The position numbers and the translations under genes are program-made. 64,000 nt of DNA from Halictus rubicundus (Eukaryota; Arthropoda; Insecta; Hymenoptera; Halictidae): positions 12,056,058 through 12,120,057 of the forward strand of contig NC_135153.1 of assembly GCF_050948215.1 (NCBI RefSeq), read 5' to 3'. Below the pieces are notes generated by a model, which was given only the letters and a program-made list of their open reading frames with translations, was not told the origin of the DNA and searched no databases. The first letter of the stretch is position 1. Each line of letters opens with the position of its first letter. Positions 1-11,500 of the stretch are shown in pieces.

Positions 1-63
1 GGGAATATATGTATGTACAGACCAAATTCAATTGTTCCTGCCTTATGTACCTGTTGGTGATAA

Positions 64-218
64 ACAGACAGCGGATCTTTATGGAAAATAATAATTGTCA
101 GCGACAATTGCAAGAGATGGAAGCCAGACATATATATTGTTGCTCTTCAATCATTTTAATTATTCCACTGTTTCGTGCAAACCCATTCTTGCTAAAAATG
201 CACAAAATCCGCAGTCTA
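64..218. mobile_element. C-family small TIR element
   Basis: The left end CAGACAGCGGATCTTTATG and the right end ACAAAATCCGCAGTCTA are imperfect inverted repeats, as in the other C-family copies in this window. No coding capacity. Confidence 0.6.
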
Positions 219-733
219 ATAATGAAGAATTGCATTAATTGCGAATCCACTATTGCCAAGATTAAAATACAGGGGTCAATAGAAATTGTGGGCAGACAAT
301 TTGCAATTACCTAAATGGCTTAAGACTGCTCTTCTAGGAAGAGCAACACCATGCAACCTTGCGCACGGATTGGGAGCCGCGCGATTCACACGGCAGTGGC
401 TGCAACAAAGCAGATACCGTTTAAAAATCGGCGATTCCCAGCAGCGCAGGGAGTTAAGAGCGAAGAGAAGGAAAAAAAGGAAGAAGGAAAAGAAAAAGGA
501 AACTGGAAACGGCAGCGACGCTTTCACCGAAGTTCGGGTCCGTGCACGGGGGGTATCATTTGCGGTAAACGTTGCAAAACACGGGACCGATTTATGCAGC
601 GCCGCGGCCGACTGAATAAGTCAGCCTCGTTTCAGAGATGCAAATCGCTCGGATGCAGAAACTGGTTGTTCCGGTACACGTCGTAGCGTAATAATAAGCT
701 CCGCTCCGTTCTCGGAACGGGTACGAGAGAGGC

Positions 734-739
<6 letters not shown>

Positions 740-775
<36 letters not shown>
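740..775. repeat. (CT)n microsatellite
   Basis: About 18 uninterrupted CT units. Confidence 0.95.
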
Positions 776-778
<3 letters not shown>

Positions 779-2445
779 CAGGGGCCTCTTTCGATCTCCT
801 GGAAAACGATCCCATCGGCTCGGCTCTACTCCCGGTTCCCCACGGACTCTGCATTATGCTCTGCTGAAAACTGCACCGGCAAATTGTTCCTCCTGCTAAC
901 ATATTTTCCTTGGAAATGCTGCGGAGAATCGGCGCCGACATCCCGAGCCGATCGCACGATTTCGTTCGATCGCAATCGTATTTCTGGAGTTTCGAATTTC
1001 GGACGGTTCGCGCGATTTTTCCTCGGTGGATTTAATCGAGTTTCATCGTTCTCGTGAAAGACGTAATTTTTCTAAATGATATCGTAGTTGTGTGCGAGGA
1101 GCAAACAGCCGGCGATAAAAGATAAGGCGGTAATAAATCGACACGGTTCGCGAATTTATTCACCTGTTCGCGGAACGATCGTTTTTCCTATTTCCCTGTT
1201 GATCGTCGATTTCAATTGCAAAATCGTGTCGGGGTTTTTTCCCGTCGGTGATCGGACAGAGACACACGGTCCCACGAAAACCGAAAGAGACTGGTTTTCC
1301 ATGGGCGCAGTTATTTATCGCGTGAATCCAACGCGTGCATTGTAAAGTCCGCCGACCGAGGAGGCGAGATAAACACGCGCGTTCCGCACGTAACAGTATA
1401 AATAACTTGCGCAAGCATTAATGAATGCTTATCTGGCCGAGTCCGTTAAAAAGTCACGATATGTACGCCGAGCTACTGCCACCGTTGTCGTCGGCGTTAC
1501 GTTATCAAGGCTCTTTTTGTACGAGCATCTACGAGCTGCGCCGGAGACACGCCGATTTTAATTGCGCTATTTTAACGCGGTTTTATCTATTTTTCTATTC
1601 GCTATCTCGCTCGGCTATCTCGCTATTAATATAATAAACAAATGGAAATAACGCCGAGCGTTTACGTCGCGACGTAATCGCGACAGCGTACCGAGAATCG
1701 ATTACATTAATTGGTCACGTGTTTCGGCAGGGAAAGAAGATGTTTAATAAACGCTGTAGATAGGTCTCCGATGAATTCAGACGATCCAGTCGCGTTAGAC
1801 GGGATAAGAAGTATTTTTAATGACATGCTAATGAATATTTTATGACCAGACTGCCGCGTTTATGCATTCAGGAATGAACAAGCCACAGACAAAACAGTGA
1901 AAACATCGGAAGGAATAATTAATGCTATGCTATTTTTGACTTGCCGAAGTCGCTTAGAGGAGAGATATGGTTTTATTTGAACCATGCTTCTCGATGTGAT
2001 CGAAGACAGTTTTTATGTTTACGCAACGATCCGCTGTCCATTTATGATGTTTATAAATTCTAAAAATAACTGATGGAAAATATTCACGCAATTTCACCTA
2101 ATAGGCACTTGTGGGCTGTACTTATCTGTAAACGAGTTCAAATTTTGTATTCGTTTCTTGCAAACCGAATACCATTTTTGGGTCCCTTGCCCCAATTCAA
2201 AATCGACTCATTCCAGTAGGGTTGCTTTAATTTAAAAAACGATTTGATCCAAATCAGTAGGATGCTCATTTTTCAAAAAAATTGTAGAGCACAACCTCAG
2301 TGTTTGCCAAGGTCAATGAAATCGAAAACAGATTGTCGAGATGTAGAATCTATGCGTAAAGCGGAGGATCGACCGAGAGCATCTACTCCGAGGTGAACCC
2401 GAAGAGAACCGTGTTGTAACCTTGAAACTTTTGTGTGCGTTGCAG

Positions 2446-2593
2446 GGAGCGGCGAGAAGCGGAAGTCCGGCTGGAGCGTGAACGCGAGAAAAGGGAGGCC
2501 AAGATGGAAAGGGAGAGGCTCGAGAAGCAGAGGGCCGCCGAGCAGGCAGTTCACAAGCACTTCGAGGAGTCCCTCAGGCTGGCACAACAAAAG
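2446..2593 (+). CDS. Kdm3: Kdm3 internal exon 1 (first visible): charged coiled-coil segment
   Basis: The exon follows an acceptor ending in TGCAG at 2445 and is closed by the donor GTTAGT at 2594. It begins with one base that completes a codon from an upstream exon, then gives 49 codons ending in phase 0. The peptide is almost entirely Glu/Arg/Lys with heptad-like spacing, which predicts a single alpha-helix or coiled coil. It is assigned to Kdm3 because it is on the same strand and its phase fits the next exon at 29904, which has the same Arg/Glu-rich character. The 27.3 kb gap makes this the least certain exon of the gene; other exons, including alternative first exons, could lie between. 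Confidence 0.7.
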
Positions 2594-5500
2594 GTTAGTC
2601 AGCCTTTACTGCCTGTTTTTCGCCGGCGCGCGTGTTTTTAATGACCTCCGGCCTCGTTCTGCCGGTGCCGGTGCCGGCAGCGTGTCCGACAGATGCTCGA
2701 CACAAAAATTCACGGGAATTATAATCGCCGGCACTCTCCAAAACCGAGGCCCGATCCCCGAAACAACCACTCGACTTTTTCCCTTTCTCTAGACGGTCGA
2801 GCCCCCCTTCCCGGTCCCCGCCAAATTAATCATCGAATTCCACAGAAAACCTTCCTTGGTAGCTCGTCGAAATTTATTCATGACGTTCGTAATCATGGAC
2901 TCCGAAGTTGGTCGAAATCTGTGACACCAAATGGCATCTTTGTGGAAAACTGAAACGATAGTTTTTGTTTTGGGGGGGGGGGGGTGCTGTGAAGCGAGCC
3001 TTGGTGGTTGTGTTTTTATTTTGAACTTCTACGGAGGATGTTGTAGTAGCCAGGGTTTGTACAGAAATATTCACAATTGAATAGTTTTAATATCTTGGCT
3101 TCAAGCAACCCCTTAACACAGGGGATGAATTTTTATTCCACTCCAATGTCTAGAAATTAATTTATAAATGTCTGCATTAGCAGAAGCATTTATAATCTAC
3201 TGGTAACTTGACTGTTATATCTTGAAGCAACCCTGAACACAGGGGATAAATTTATATTCCACTCCAATTTCTATAAATTAATGTATAAATGTATGTATAA
3301 GCAGGAGCATTTATAATCTTCTAGTAACTTGACTGTCATATCTTTAAGCAACCCTTGACAAAGGGGATGACTATCAGGAATTTATTTTTTAAAATGGGTT
3401 GTTTCTCCAGCAACGGTTAAATAGCGAAGCGATTTCCCACAGCCTGAGAAATTGCGCATCGAAGTACGCCGTCCCACGACCTGAAAAATCATTACGAAAC
3501 GGTTTTGTGGGGTACTGGGGGAATCATAACAAGGAAAACGGAACCTGGCCCCAAGGGGAAAACCACCCCAGAGCCTAGTAACCCAACGATCGTTGCTTTT
3601 CAATCCGTATCCGGGCAGCCGAGTTTTCCGGGAAATTGTCTTGGGGTGGAAGCGTGGGCGATTCGATTAAGGTCGCTCGATGGGAATGAAATACAATCGA
3701 GGGGGATCCCCGTTTCGAAGTTCCGTGATTCGACTGCAACAATCGCACATTTTCCCCTTCCACAGAGGCTCCACAAAAAATAAACAATTTTACAGCAACT
3801 TCAGAACGAATAAATTAATACTCTTGACACATTTGATCAATCTGTTAATAAGCAAAACGTCTTCAAAATCGGAACTTGTGCTCTTTTGTGTACCGTAGAA
3901 ATTTTCTTCGAAGCTCCCAGAGCGATATCCGCGTTTCCCGCGAATATGTGCTCGCATCTCTCGCACGCAAAAATTCAGCAGAATGTAGTCGTAGTTCCGT
4001 CAGCGGTGGAATTGTTTGAAGAATTCGCGCAATTATGCAGCGAGTTCGGGGAACGCGTTCCGCGACTGTTTACGCGAAAACAGGATATTTCCGGTAGAAA
4101 TCGGGAGCAAAGAAACTGCGCTTCATTCCGACTGTAAAATATAGACGAGCCGACGGTCGTTTCGTAGCCCACGCGCGGAATAATTCAGTACATTTCGAGG
4201 CGGGCGGAGTCCCGTAGAAAGCAAGTATTTCTCGGGGAAACCGCGACCACGGTTACACGAAACCCTAGGAATTCCCTTTGCGGAATTTCGCGGGAAGTTT
4301 CCGCTTAGTGCCAGCTGTGCCCCCGCCCCCGTCTCGACGGAAACTCGGAAATTTTCCAAAGCCGAAACCGGTACCCTATTAACATCTCATAAAATTGCCT
4401 CGGATTCCTTCGTCGATGCCGCGAATTCCCGGGAACGTTGCGAAAACCACCACCGATGAAGAAAGATTACCCCGCTGCTATGTTTCGCTACCCTTACGAT
4501 CCGGCCGGGGTACGCAAAAATTATTTAACATTTTCTGCATACTTCGGCGACACGATTTTACCTAAAAGTCTTTCATAGTTGGTACAGTTGTATTACAAAG
4601 TGCGACATTTTGTGAAATTTCGTGTAGGATAATTTTTAGTGAAATTGTATTTGAGAAAATATCTATTGAAAAGTACAAAAATGGGTGTAGCAAGCGACAA
4701 ATGAAACTGTGTATGGTTCTCGACCATTCGGTAACGAAAAATGTGCGTTGTACGACGGTTAATGATATTAAAAATTTCTCATCGTTTCCATTGTCTTCAA
4801 ATCGCTCTGGAAAAAGATAAACATTGCATAAATTGTTCCGAAACGTCCACAACAAGTCCGCACGTCAATGCATTGATGTCTAGAACGTTCCAAGGAAAAC
4901 TGCACAATGTTGTCAAAAACAGCACTTGGGTTTCCTGTGACTAGTTTGTGGACTTCCACATTACAATAGATTGGTATTCCAAGTATATTCTAATCCGTTT
5001 ACCATTCCAAATTCCACTTAGTCACCACGGCCATAAATGCATAAAATCCGCAGTCTACCTGCGACGCACAGGTAGACTACCTGTGACCAAAATTTCGACC
5101 CAGAGTCATTACTCCGTTTCTGGGGAGTTCATCGAATCAGTGCTACGTTAAGAACAATAAAAAGATAAACTTATGTATAAGAAGTTGAGAAACATGAACT
5201 GATAAATAAAACAGCGAATGGTCCTAGAAATCCTCAATCATAAAAATGGTCCGCCGTTCGATGGTTAAATAAATTGCCGTTTGACAGAATTTGTTAAGAA
5301 AGTTGCATCATCCTGAGGAAGTACAATGAATCCTCGATATATGTCAACAACACGGGTCTACCGTGTTATGTTTACACTGCTCGGCGTCCAAGGCCTCTCG
5401 AGCTCCGCGGCCCCTCACAGGGTATACCCCGCGGTAGTGGGGATAATTCCGCGACGTTTATCATGCAGGTCTCGGCGACATGTACAGAGAAATCACAGTG

Positions 5501-8500
5501 CTTCAAAAAATCGTGTAATCAAAGAAATCTTGAGAGGGTTAGCAGAGCTGCAGACCAAGTCGGGATGGGATTTCCAGGTCGGTCGTGTCGATCATGATAG
5601 ATCGTTTGATCCGTGGGCTGTCGATCATCGGGCTCGAATAACAAATGCGGCCGATATGGAGAGCAAAACGAAAGGAAGAGAGACGCGTTTGAGAGGCCAG
5701 GGGGGTGGGGGGAAGCAGTCGATCAGCGGGGGCCGCCCTCGTGTCCCGAGAAAAGAGGAATAATCCGAGGAGAGAGCGAACGAACCGAAGGAAAACGAGT
5801 TCTCCCGGGGCTCGAGGGGTCCTCTCTCCTTCTGCGTTCCCTGGGAGAGAAGGGTGGTTGTTCCCAGACCAGATACGGGTGGTAGAGACACACGCGGATG
5901 CTGGCTGCGAGCAAGTGAGACGACCGACAACACACTGGCTGGGAACGAGGGGTGCGGAGGGGGAGGGGGACAGCAGGCAATCAATGCATTCCAGCACCTG
6001 CCTTTTGTGCGTGTTACAGCCCTGACAGTCACCGAAAACCTGCCCCGCACTTCTGTGTACTTGGCTGCCTGCCTCGGACCCTCAGGGTCTCTCATTTCTT
6101 CGTCGTTCTCAACCTATGGCAACCTTCAACATTTCCAACATCCCCCGAAACACGTTCAAGCTACTGAACATTTTCTGCAAGAATCTCGGCAATATAGAAC
6201 TATAGGGTGTGCGCAAATTTAACCCTTTGAACTCGACAACCGAACACCTCTTCCGACCTAGAATGTTTCCGTTATTCTTTTTTCATTTTGTGCTTATGGA
6301 ACTGGCGCAATTTGCTTATACAATACTTAAATGTTCAGTGATTCAAATATGAACAAACTTAACCCTTTGCACTCGAAGCTATTTTAACACCAAAACGAAA
6401 CATTTCTTCCGACCTAGAATATTGCCCTACTATATATCTTTTTTCGTGTTATACATACGAAAATGGTACAACTTACTCGTACAGTACCGAAATGTTTAGT
6501 AATTTATTAAATACTAACAAATTTAATAATGTAAAAAATATTTTGAATAATGATACAGCAATTTCTAGTGGTGCCTTACAGTCACCATTCGAGTGCTAAG
6601 GGTTAATAATTAAAAAAATATTTTGAATAATGATATAGCAATTTTTAGTGGCGCCTCGGAAGCGCCGCTCGAGTGCGATCGATTTGTCTAACGATCCTTG
6701 AACTGTTTGGGGTTCCAGCGTCAGCAGTAGGAAGAATCGTGTGCGTCTATTAATTAGTGCTGCCTCTTAGTGCCGCCTACGTGTTCCGATTTGGTATTTC
6801 GATTTGTCGAGCGTGTCTGCGTGCGATTTCCCGCGTTGTTCGCATTTCCAGGCTGCGGCGTGTGTTCGATAAAAGAATTGCTCGGCCTTGGTAGTAGCCG
6901 CGATTGCTTCCGATAGAGACCGTATGTGCCCGAGAATGCGAGGCATGAGCATGAGCTCGATGACATGGAATTTTTCACGGTGGCTGTGCGGCGTTCCACG
7001 AGACCTTACGCAATACAGATAATTCGAAACGCCGAAGCTCCCGCGAGCAGTCGGTTCTTATCTCCGTATCTCCTGATCGGGCCGTTGTATAATCTCTTCC
7101 TGTCTCCCGCGTCGAGCAAACAATTTGACACTGTCGACAAAAAAAAAAAAAAACACAGTTGTTTCAATCGACACAACTGTTCTCTTCGCTTTTTCGTACA
7201 ACGTTTCTCGGGCGAATGAATTTTTTTTTCGGCGAGGTCTTTTGAAATCGTGGGAAGAGGTTGCAAAATTTATCGATCGAATAATATCGCGATCTTCCTC
7301 GGTCTTGCTCTCGTCTTCGGCTCGAACTTCAGGAAGAGAAAACAGCCGCAGGCGATGCCTTTGAGGTCAACAAGCTGCAAACACTGATATCTCCGTGAGG
7401 CTTGTGTAATCATTGTGAATAATGTGTTTCTTCAGAAGAAAATAATTCTCAAGCCGTCGCGCGATAAGATTGCCAGGCTTTTTTACGAAAATACGATGAG
7501 TCAAACGCCCGCGTGAGATGTGCCATCAATTAAGCCACTGTGTTTTGTCAAACTTGATGAACGATAACGCTCCCTGCCTCGCTGCAATAATATTTGTCCT
7601 CGATCTGAGCAGCCATCTTCGAACAATTGACGACTATCGCGGGAAAAGAACTACTCTTAGATTATCCACGAGGAACTGCTAATTGCTCTGCAATACGCAC
7701 AAATGATAAACCCCAAGAATTGCGTGATAAATTTTTAATCGCGCAACTTTTACAAGAAAATAAAATAGCAATAACAATTCTAGAAGGATCACTCTAGAAG
7801 ATCCGTACTCTAGATCACCAATCTCGGAAGCAGTAAATCTTTCCGCTCATTCAAGTTTCGTTAAAAAAATGGAAATTCTGCAAGAACAGTTCTACTATCT
7901 ACATTTTCCGGGTCACAAGTCTCAGGGGCACTAAATAACTTTGCTCAATTATCGCTAAAAAAAAAAGATAGTAATAAAAATTCTACCGTCTATATTTAAG
8001 ATGCCAAGTCGCACCAAATAAACGCGTTCAAACAAATCCGAGACGGCGCCGTCAAATAAATTTGATGTTGTCGAAGGTGTCCAACAAAAAACCGAAATTC
8101 TCAGAAATCGTCGCCGCATATCAGCCTCGAAAAAGATCGTTAATCTTTCCGGGGGCCACGTGACAGATCCACGAGGAGGTATTATACCGAAGGAAGAAAG
8201 TGGCGGAACAGGTTGAGAACCGGCGGGTCGCGTTACGGCCACGTATGGGTGCGTAAACCCGAGAGGATCCTTTCACGCGGGGTCCCGGGTAGGACCTCTA
8301 CCTGCCCTTCTTCCACCCTACGAAAACTGTGTCCTGCCAGTCCTTGGCGAGCTTTCGTCCCGCTCGGATCAGTGAGAGAAAGAGTATCGTCTCTCGGATC
8401 GTATCGTTTCGAATCTCTTTCGCGCAGCGGTCGCTCGGTTCGCAAGTTCTCCGACGGATCTTGCGCAGGGTCTGTTCGTTGCCGCGCAGATAATTCCCGA

Positions 8501-11500
8501 TAACCGGCTTATCGTCGGCCGAGTGTTTTCCATTTCGCGGCTCTGATAACGCTCGCCCGCCTCTCGGTTGCTCGCCGATCCGGCACGTCGCAGTCTTCGT
8601 GAAAAACTCGAGCGATTTGGCCGCGATCCGTCTGCCGAATTTTTTGGCAAGCGAATCATCAAGATATATCCCGCGTTTCCTTCGATCATCGAGTGAGAGT
8701 AGGTGTTGCTTCCGGCTGTGATAACGCGAATGGAGGCCAGCAGGATCGTGAGAAAAGTCTGCGAAACACTCTGCTCGAATAGAGAATCCGTCCAGTCCTG
8801 GGTTTCCGTAGATCGTCGGAGTGACTGCCGTTGCTTCCTGTAGTGATAACGTCGCTGGGAACGTGAATGGAGGCCAGCCGGATCTTGGATTTCGGATCTA
8901 AACCACCGTGCTTTCGTCTCGTCGCCCGAAGGTCAGTCTAATCGCGCGACGCGCTTCCTCCCGCGATCCTGCCCGCGGATCGCGCGACCTTGCCGAGCGT
9001 TGCATAAAAAGGAGCAATCTTTTCAAAGCGAGATAACGCGCACGCCTGTTGTCGATAAGAGTGTGTATCGAGTGTCGGATTTCTTTCCCTATCAGGGTTT
9101 TCCTCTTCCTCCGCTCGATCCGCAAGGACGAGATCAAGAGAAGAAAAACGCGCTTCTGGGACGCGCTCCGAAGGCTGAGCTGATTTATATGCTCCTGCTC
9201 GCTGCCGATTCCTGGAAGCTTTCCCGATTCTACCTTTTTCTCCTCTTTCCACGTACGTACCGGGTGTCCTGTTAATCGTACCGGGGAACGTTTGTTTGCC
9301 CGGGACGATAATTTATCTGATCACGTGCGCGATTACGATCGGCATTTAAATTTCGCTTCGCGGAACTGGTCCGTGGGTGAATTTCCCTTGAATTTATCGG
9401 AGCTTTCGGAATATCTCTGGGACGTGATTTGTATCTGGCGAATTGTTCGTGTGGTGATGCGGAGAGTACGAGAAACATTGTAGCATAAATTAATTCAACG
9501 TTGCGTGGAGTGTGCGAGTAGCAGACGTGTCGAGGGATTTAAAAATGGAAAGGAGGTGAACGAATTACTAAATTACAGTGTGTGTGTCTGTGTGTATGTC
9601 GCGGCTGACGCGCGTCGATCCTCTCGATCACCGGCGGATCGATCGAGGACCGATCGAGAAACTTTCACGGTGTTTATCGTAGGAAGGACCGACGGGTACA
9701 CATGCACGCGGCGCCCGTTTATTTCTGCGAAAGGAGAGAGAGGGGTGAGGGGGAGGGAGGGAGAGCGAGCGATTCCAACCGGCATTTGCATTGCAAAACT
9801 CGACCGGCACGAAGGTCATTAATTATGCACTCCACGGTACGCAACAATAGAGCCCGACGGTGTTTCGTTTCGTGCCACGACACCCTGCCTCTCTCGATGT
9901 AGTTTCCTCGTCGATGGGCTTAAAGCGGATTAAAGCTGACGCTGCCATTTTAAAAAATCATCTCCCTTCCACGTCGCCTTCTTCTTGTTCTTCTTCTTCT
10001 TCTTCTGCTGCTACGTCTTTTCGTTCTTCTGGCTCAGTCGTTTCTCGAAACTTGAAATTCTTCGCGTCGTCGCCGACGCCGCTCGAGCCCCCGAAGTCGT
10101 TATTGGATTTCATTCCGACGAACTTTCGCTCCACTTTTTCCCTTTTCTTTTTTGTCTTCACGCGAGCAAACCTCCAGCGAAGAAATTGAATTTGCCAAGC
10201 TCGGAGTTTTCTCCAAGTTCTCCCGGTGACCTTAAAACTTCCTAGAAATGCCCGGCAGCTTCTGACCTTTCGGCGAGCATGACCTTTGGGAAAATCATCG
10301 CGTCTCGTACATCTTCTTTTTCTCCGCCTCGGTTTTTAGCTTGGAATTGGTTTCCCGTCGGACCTTCTGCTCCGCTTCGGAGAACGAAGCTGCAAATTAA
10401 CCCCTTGCCCTACAACGTCGAGTCATACTCGCGACGATGATTCCCAGCAGAGTCCAATAAATATGTATGTTGTTAACAGACTGCGGATCTTCATGCGTTT
10501 GTAACAAAATTGAGTAGATAAAATTTGACGTTGTAGAAAAATTAGAAAAATTTTAAATGTCAATATACTGTTTCTCGTCTATTAACCCTTAGCACTCGAG
10601 TGGTGACTCTGAAGCACCACTGGAAATGGTTGTGGCATTATTTCAAAGAAATTACAAACAATATTACAAAATGTTTGTTACATTACAAAATTTGTATTTA
10701 ATAGATTACTAAACATTTAAATATTATCTGTGGAAATCGGATCAGTTTCGTATGAATAAAATGAAAATATTCTAAGACGGAAGATAAATTTAGTTTTAGA
10801 ATGAAAATAGCGCCGAGAGTGCAAAGGGTTAAAATTAGCAAGGGAAGAAATAACATTCTTCTCAGTTTCTATTTCTTCTAGTCGATGCAGACAATTTTAT
10901 TTTGCATTTATTTTGCATTCTTATTTAGTGATTGATCTCCTTTAAACCGAAATACAGTGAATTCTCGATACATGTCGGCAACATGTCGTTTATCCTCCAG
11001 GAGTCGCTTATTCTTTGATCCGTGCCGAGCGTAGAAAAGAATAGCGAGTGACCTCGGTCGCCGAGGAGTGTAAACACAATACAGGTCGGTGTATCGGTGT
11101 GAGACCAGGAGACCACTACTAATCCAATAATAAAATTTCTTTATTTTCGCGTATCGTCCAGGAGACATACCCGTATTATGTTAGACTTTTCGGCAACCGT
11201 GGTCTCTCGAGCTTCTTGGAGTAGTGGGGATAATTCCGCGACATTTATCATCCAGGCCTCGGCGACATACATCGAGAATTCCCTGTAAAATTTTTGCGTT
11301 GTTAACGTACAGCTATTGAGGAACATATAGGCATAGAGTATATATAAATTTTCTCCTTTTTTAGGGAAATTACGATTCACAAAAATGTTCTGATCACTGA
11401 AACCGTAAAATAAAACGTAGTGGGTTAACGCGTGGGACAATGATGGACAATAAATGTGTAAAACTAAATTATACTGTCCCGAAAGTGCAACTGGTATAAT

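Larger units (their letters stand above)
1..2445. other. Kdm3 intron (5' of first visible exon), no gene seen
   Basis: By phase this is intron upstream of the exon at 2446. It holds a C-family element at 64-218, a (CT)n run at 740-775, and otherwise mixed AT- and CpG-rich sequence. The open frames here are low-complexity or unsupported. An alternative first exon in the CpG-rich 330-1560 stretch cannot be excluded. Confidence 0.5.
10397..11428 (+). mobile_element. B-family piggyBac-like MITE carrying nested insertions
   Basis: Outer TTAA sites are at 10397-10400 and 11425-11428. The ends are CCCCTTGCCCTACAA and CGTAGTGGG. Related uninterrupted copies (22621, 24881 reversed) are about 250-275 bp, so about 750 bp here is inserted DNA: C-family sequence from about 10478, an A-family element at 10583-10832 and a D-family element at 10955-11285. 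Confidence 0.75.

Noticed and set aside
5539..6095. Overlapping minus-strand frames of about 150 codons
   Set aside because: Several overlapping frames are all open, as happens in GC-rich, stop-poor DNA; no family resemblance.
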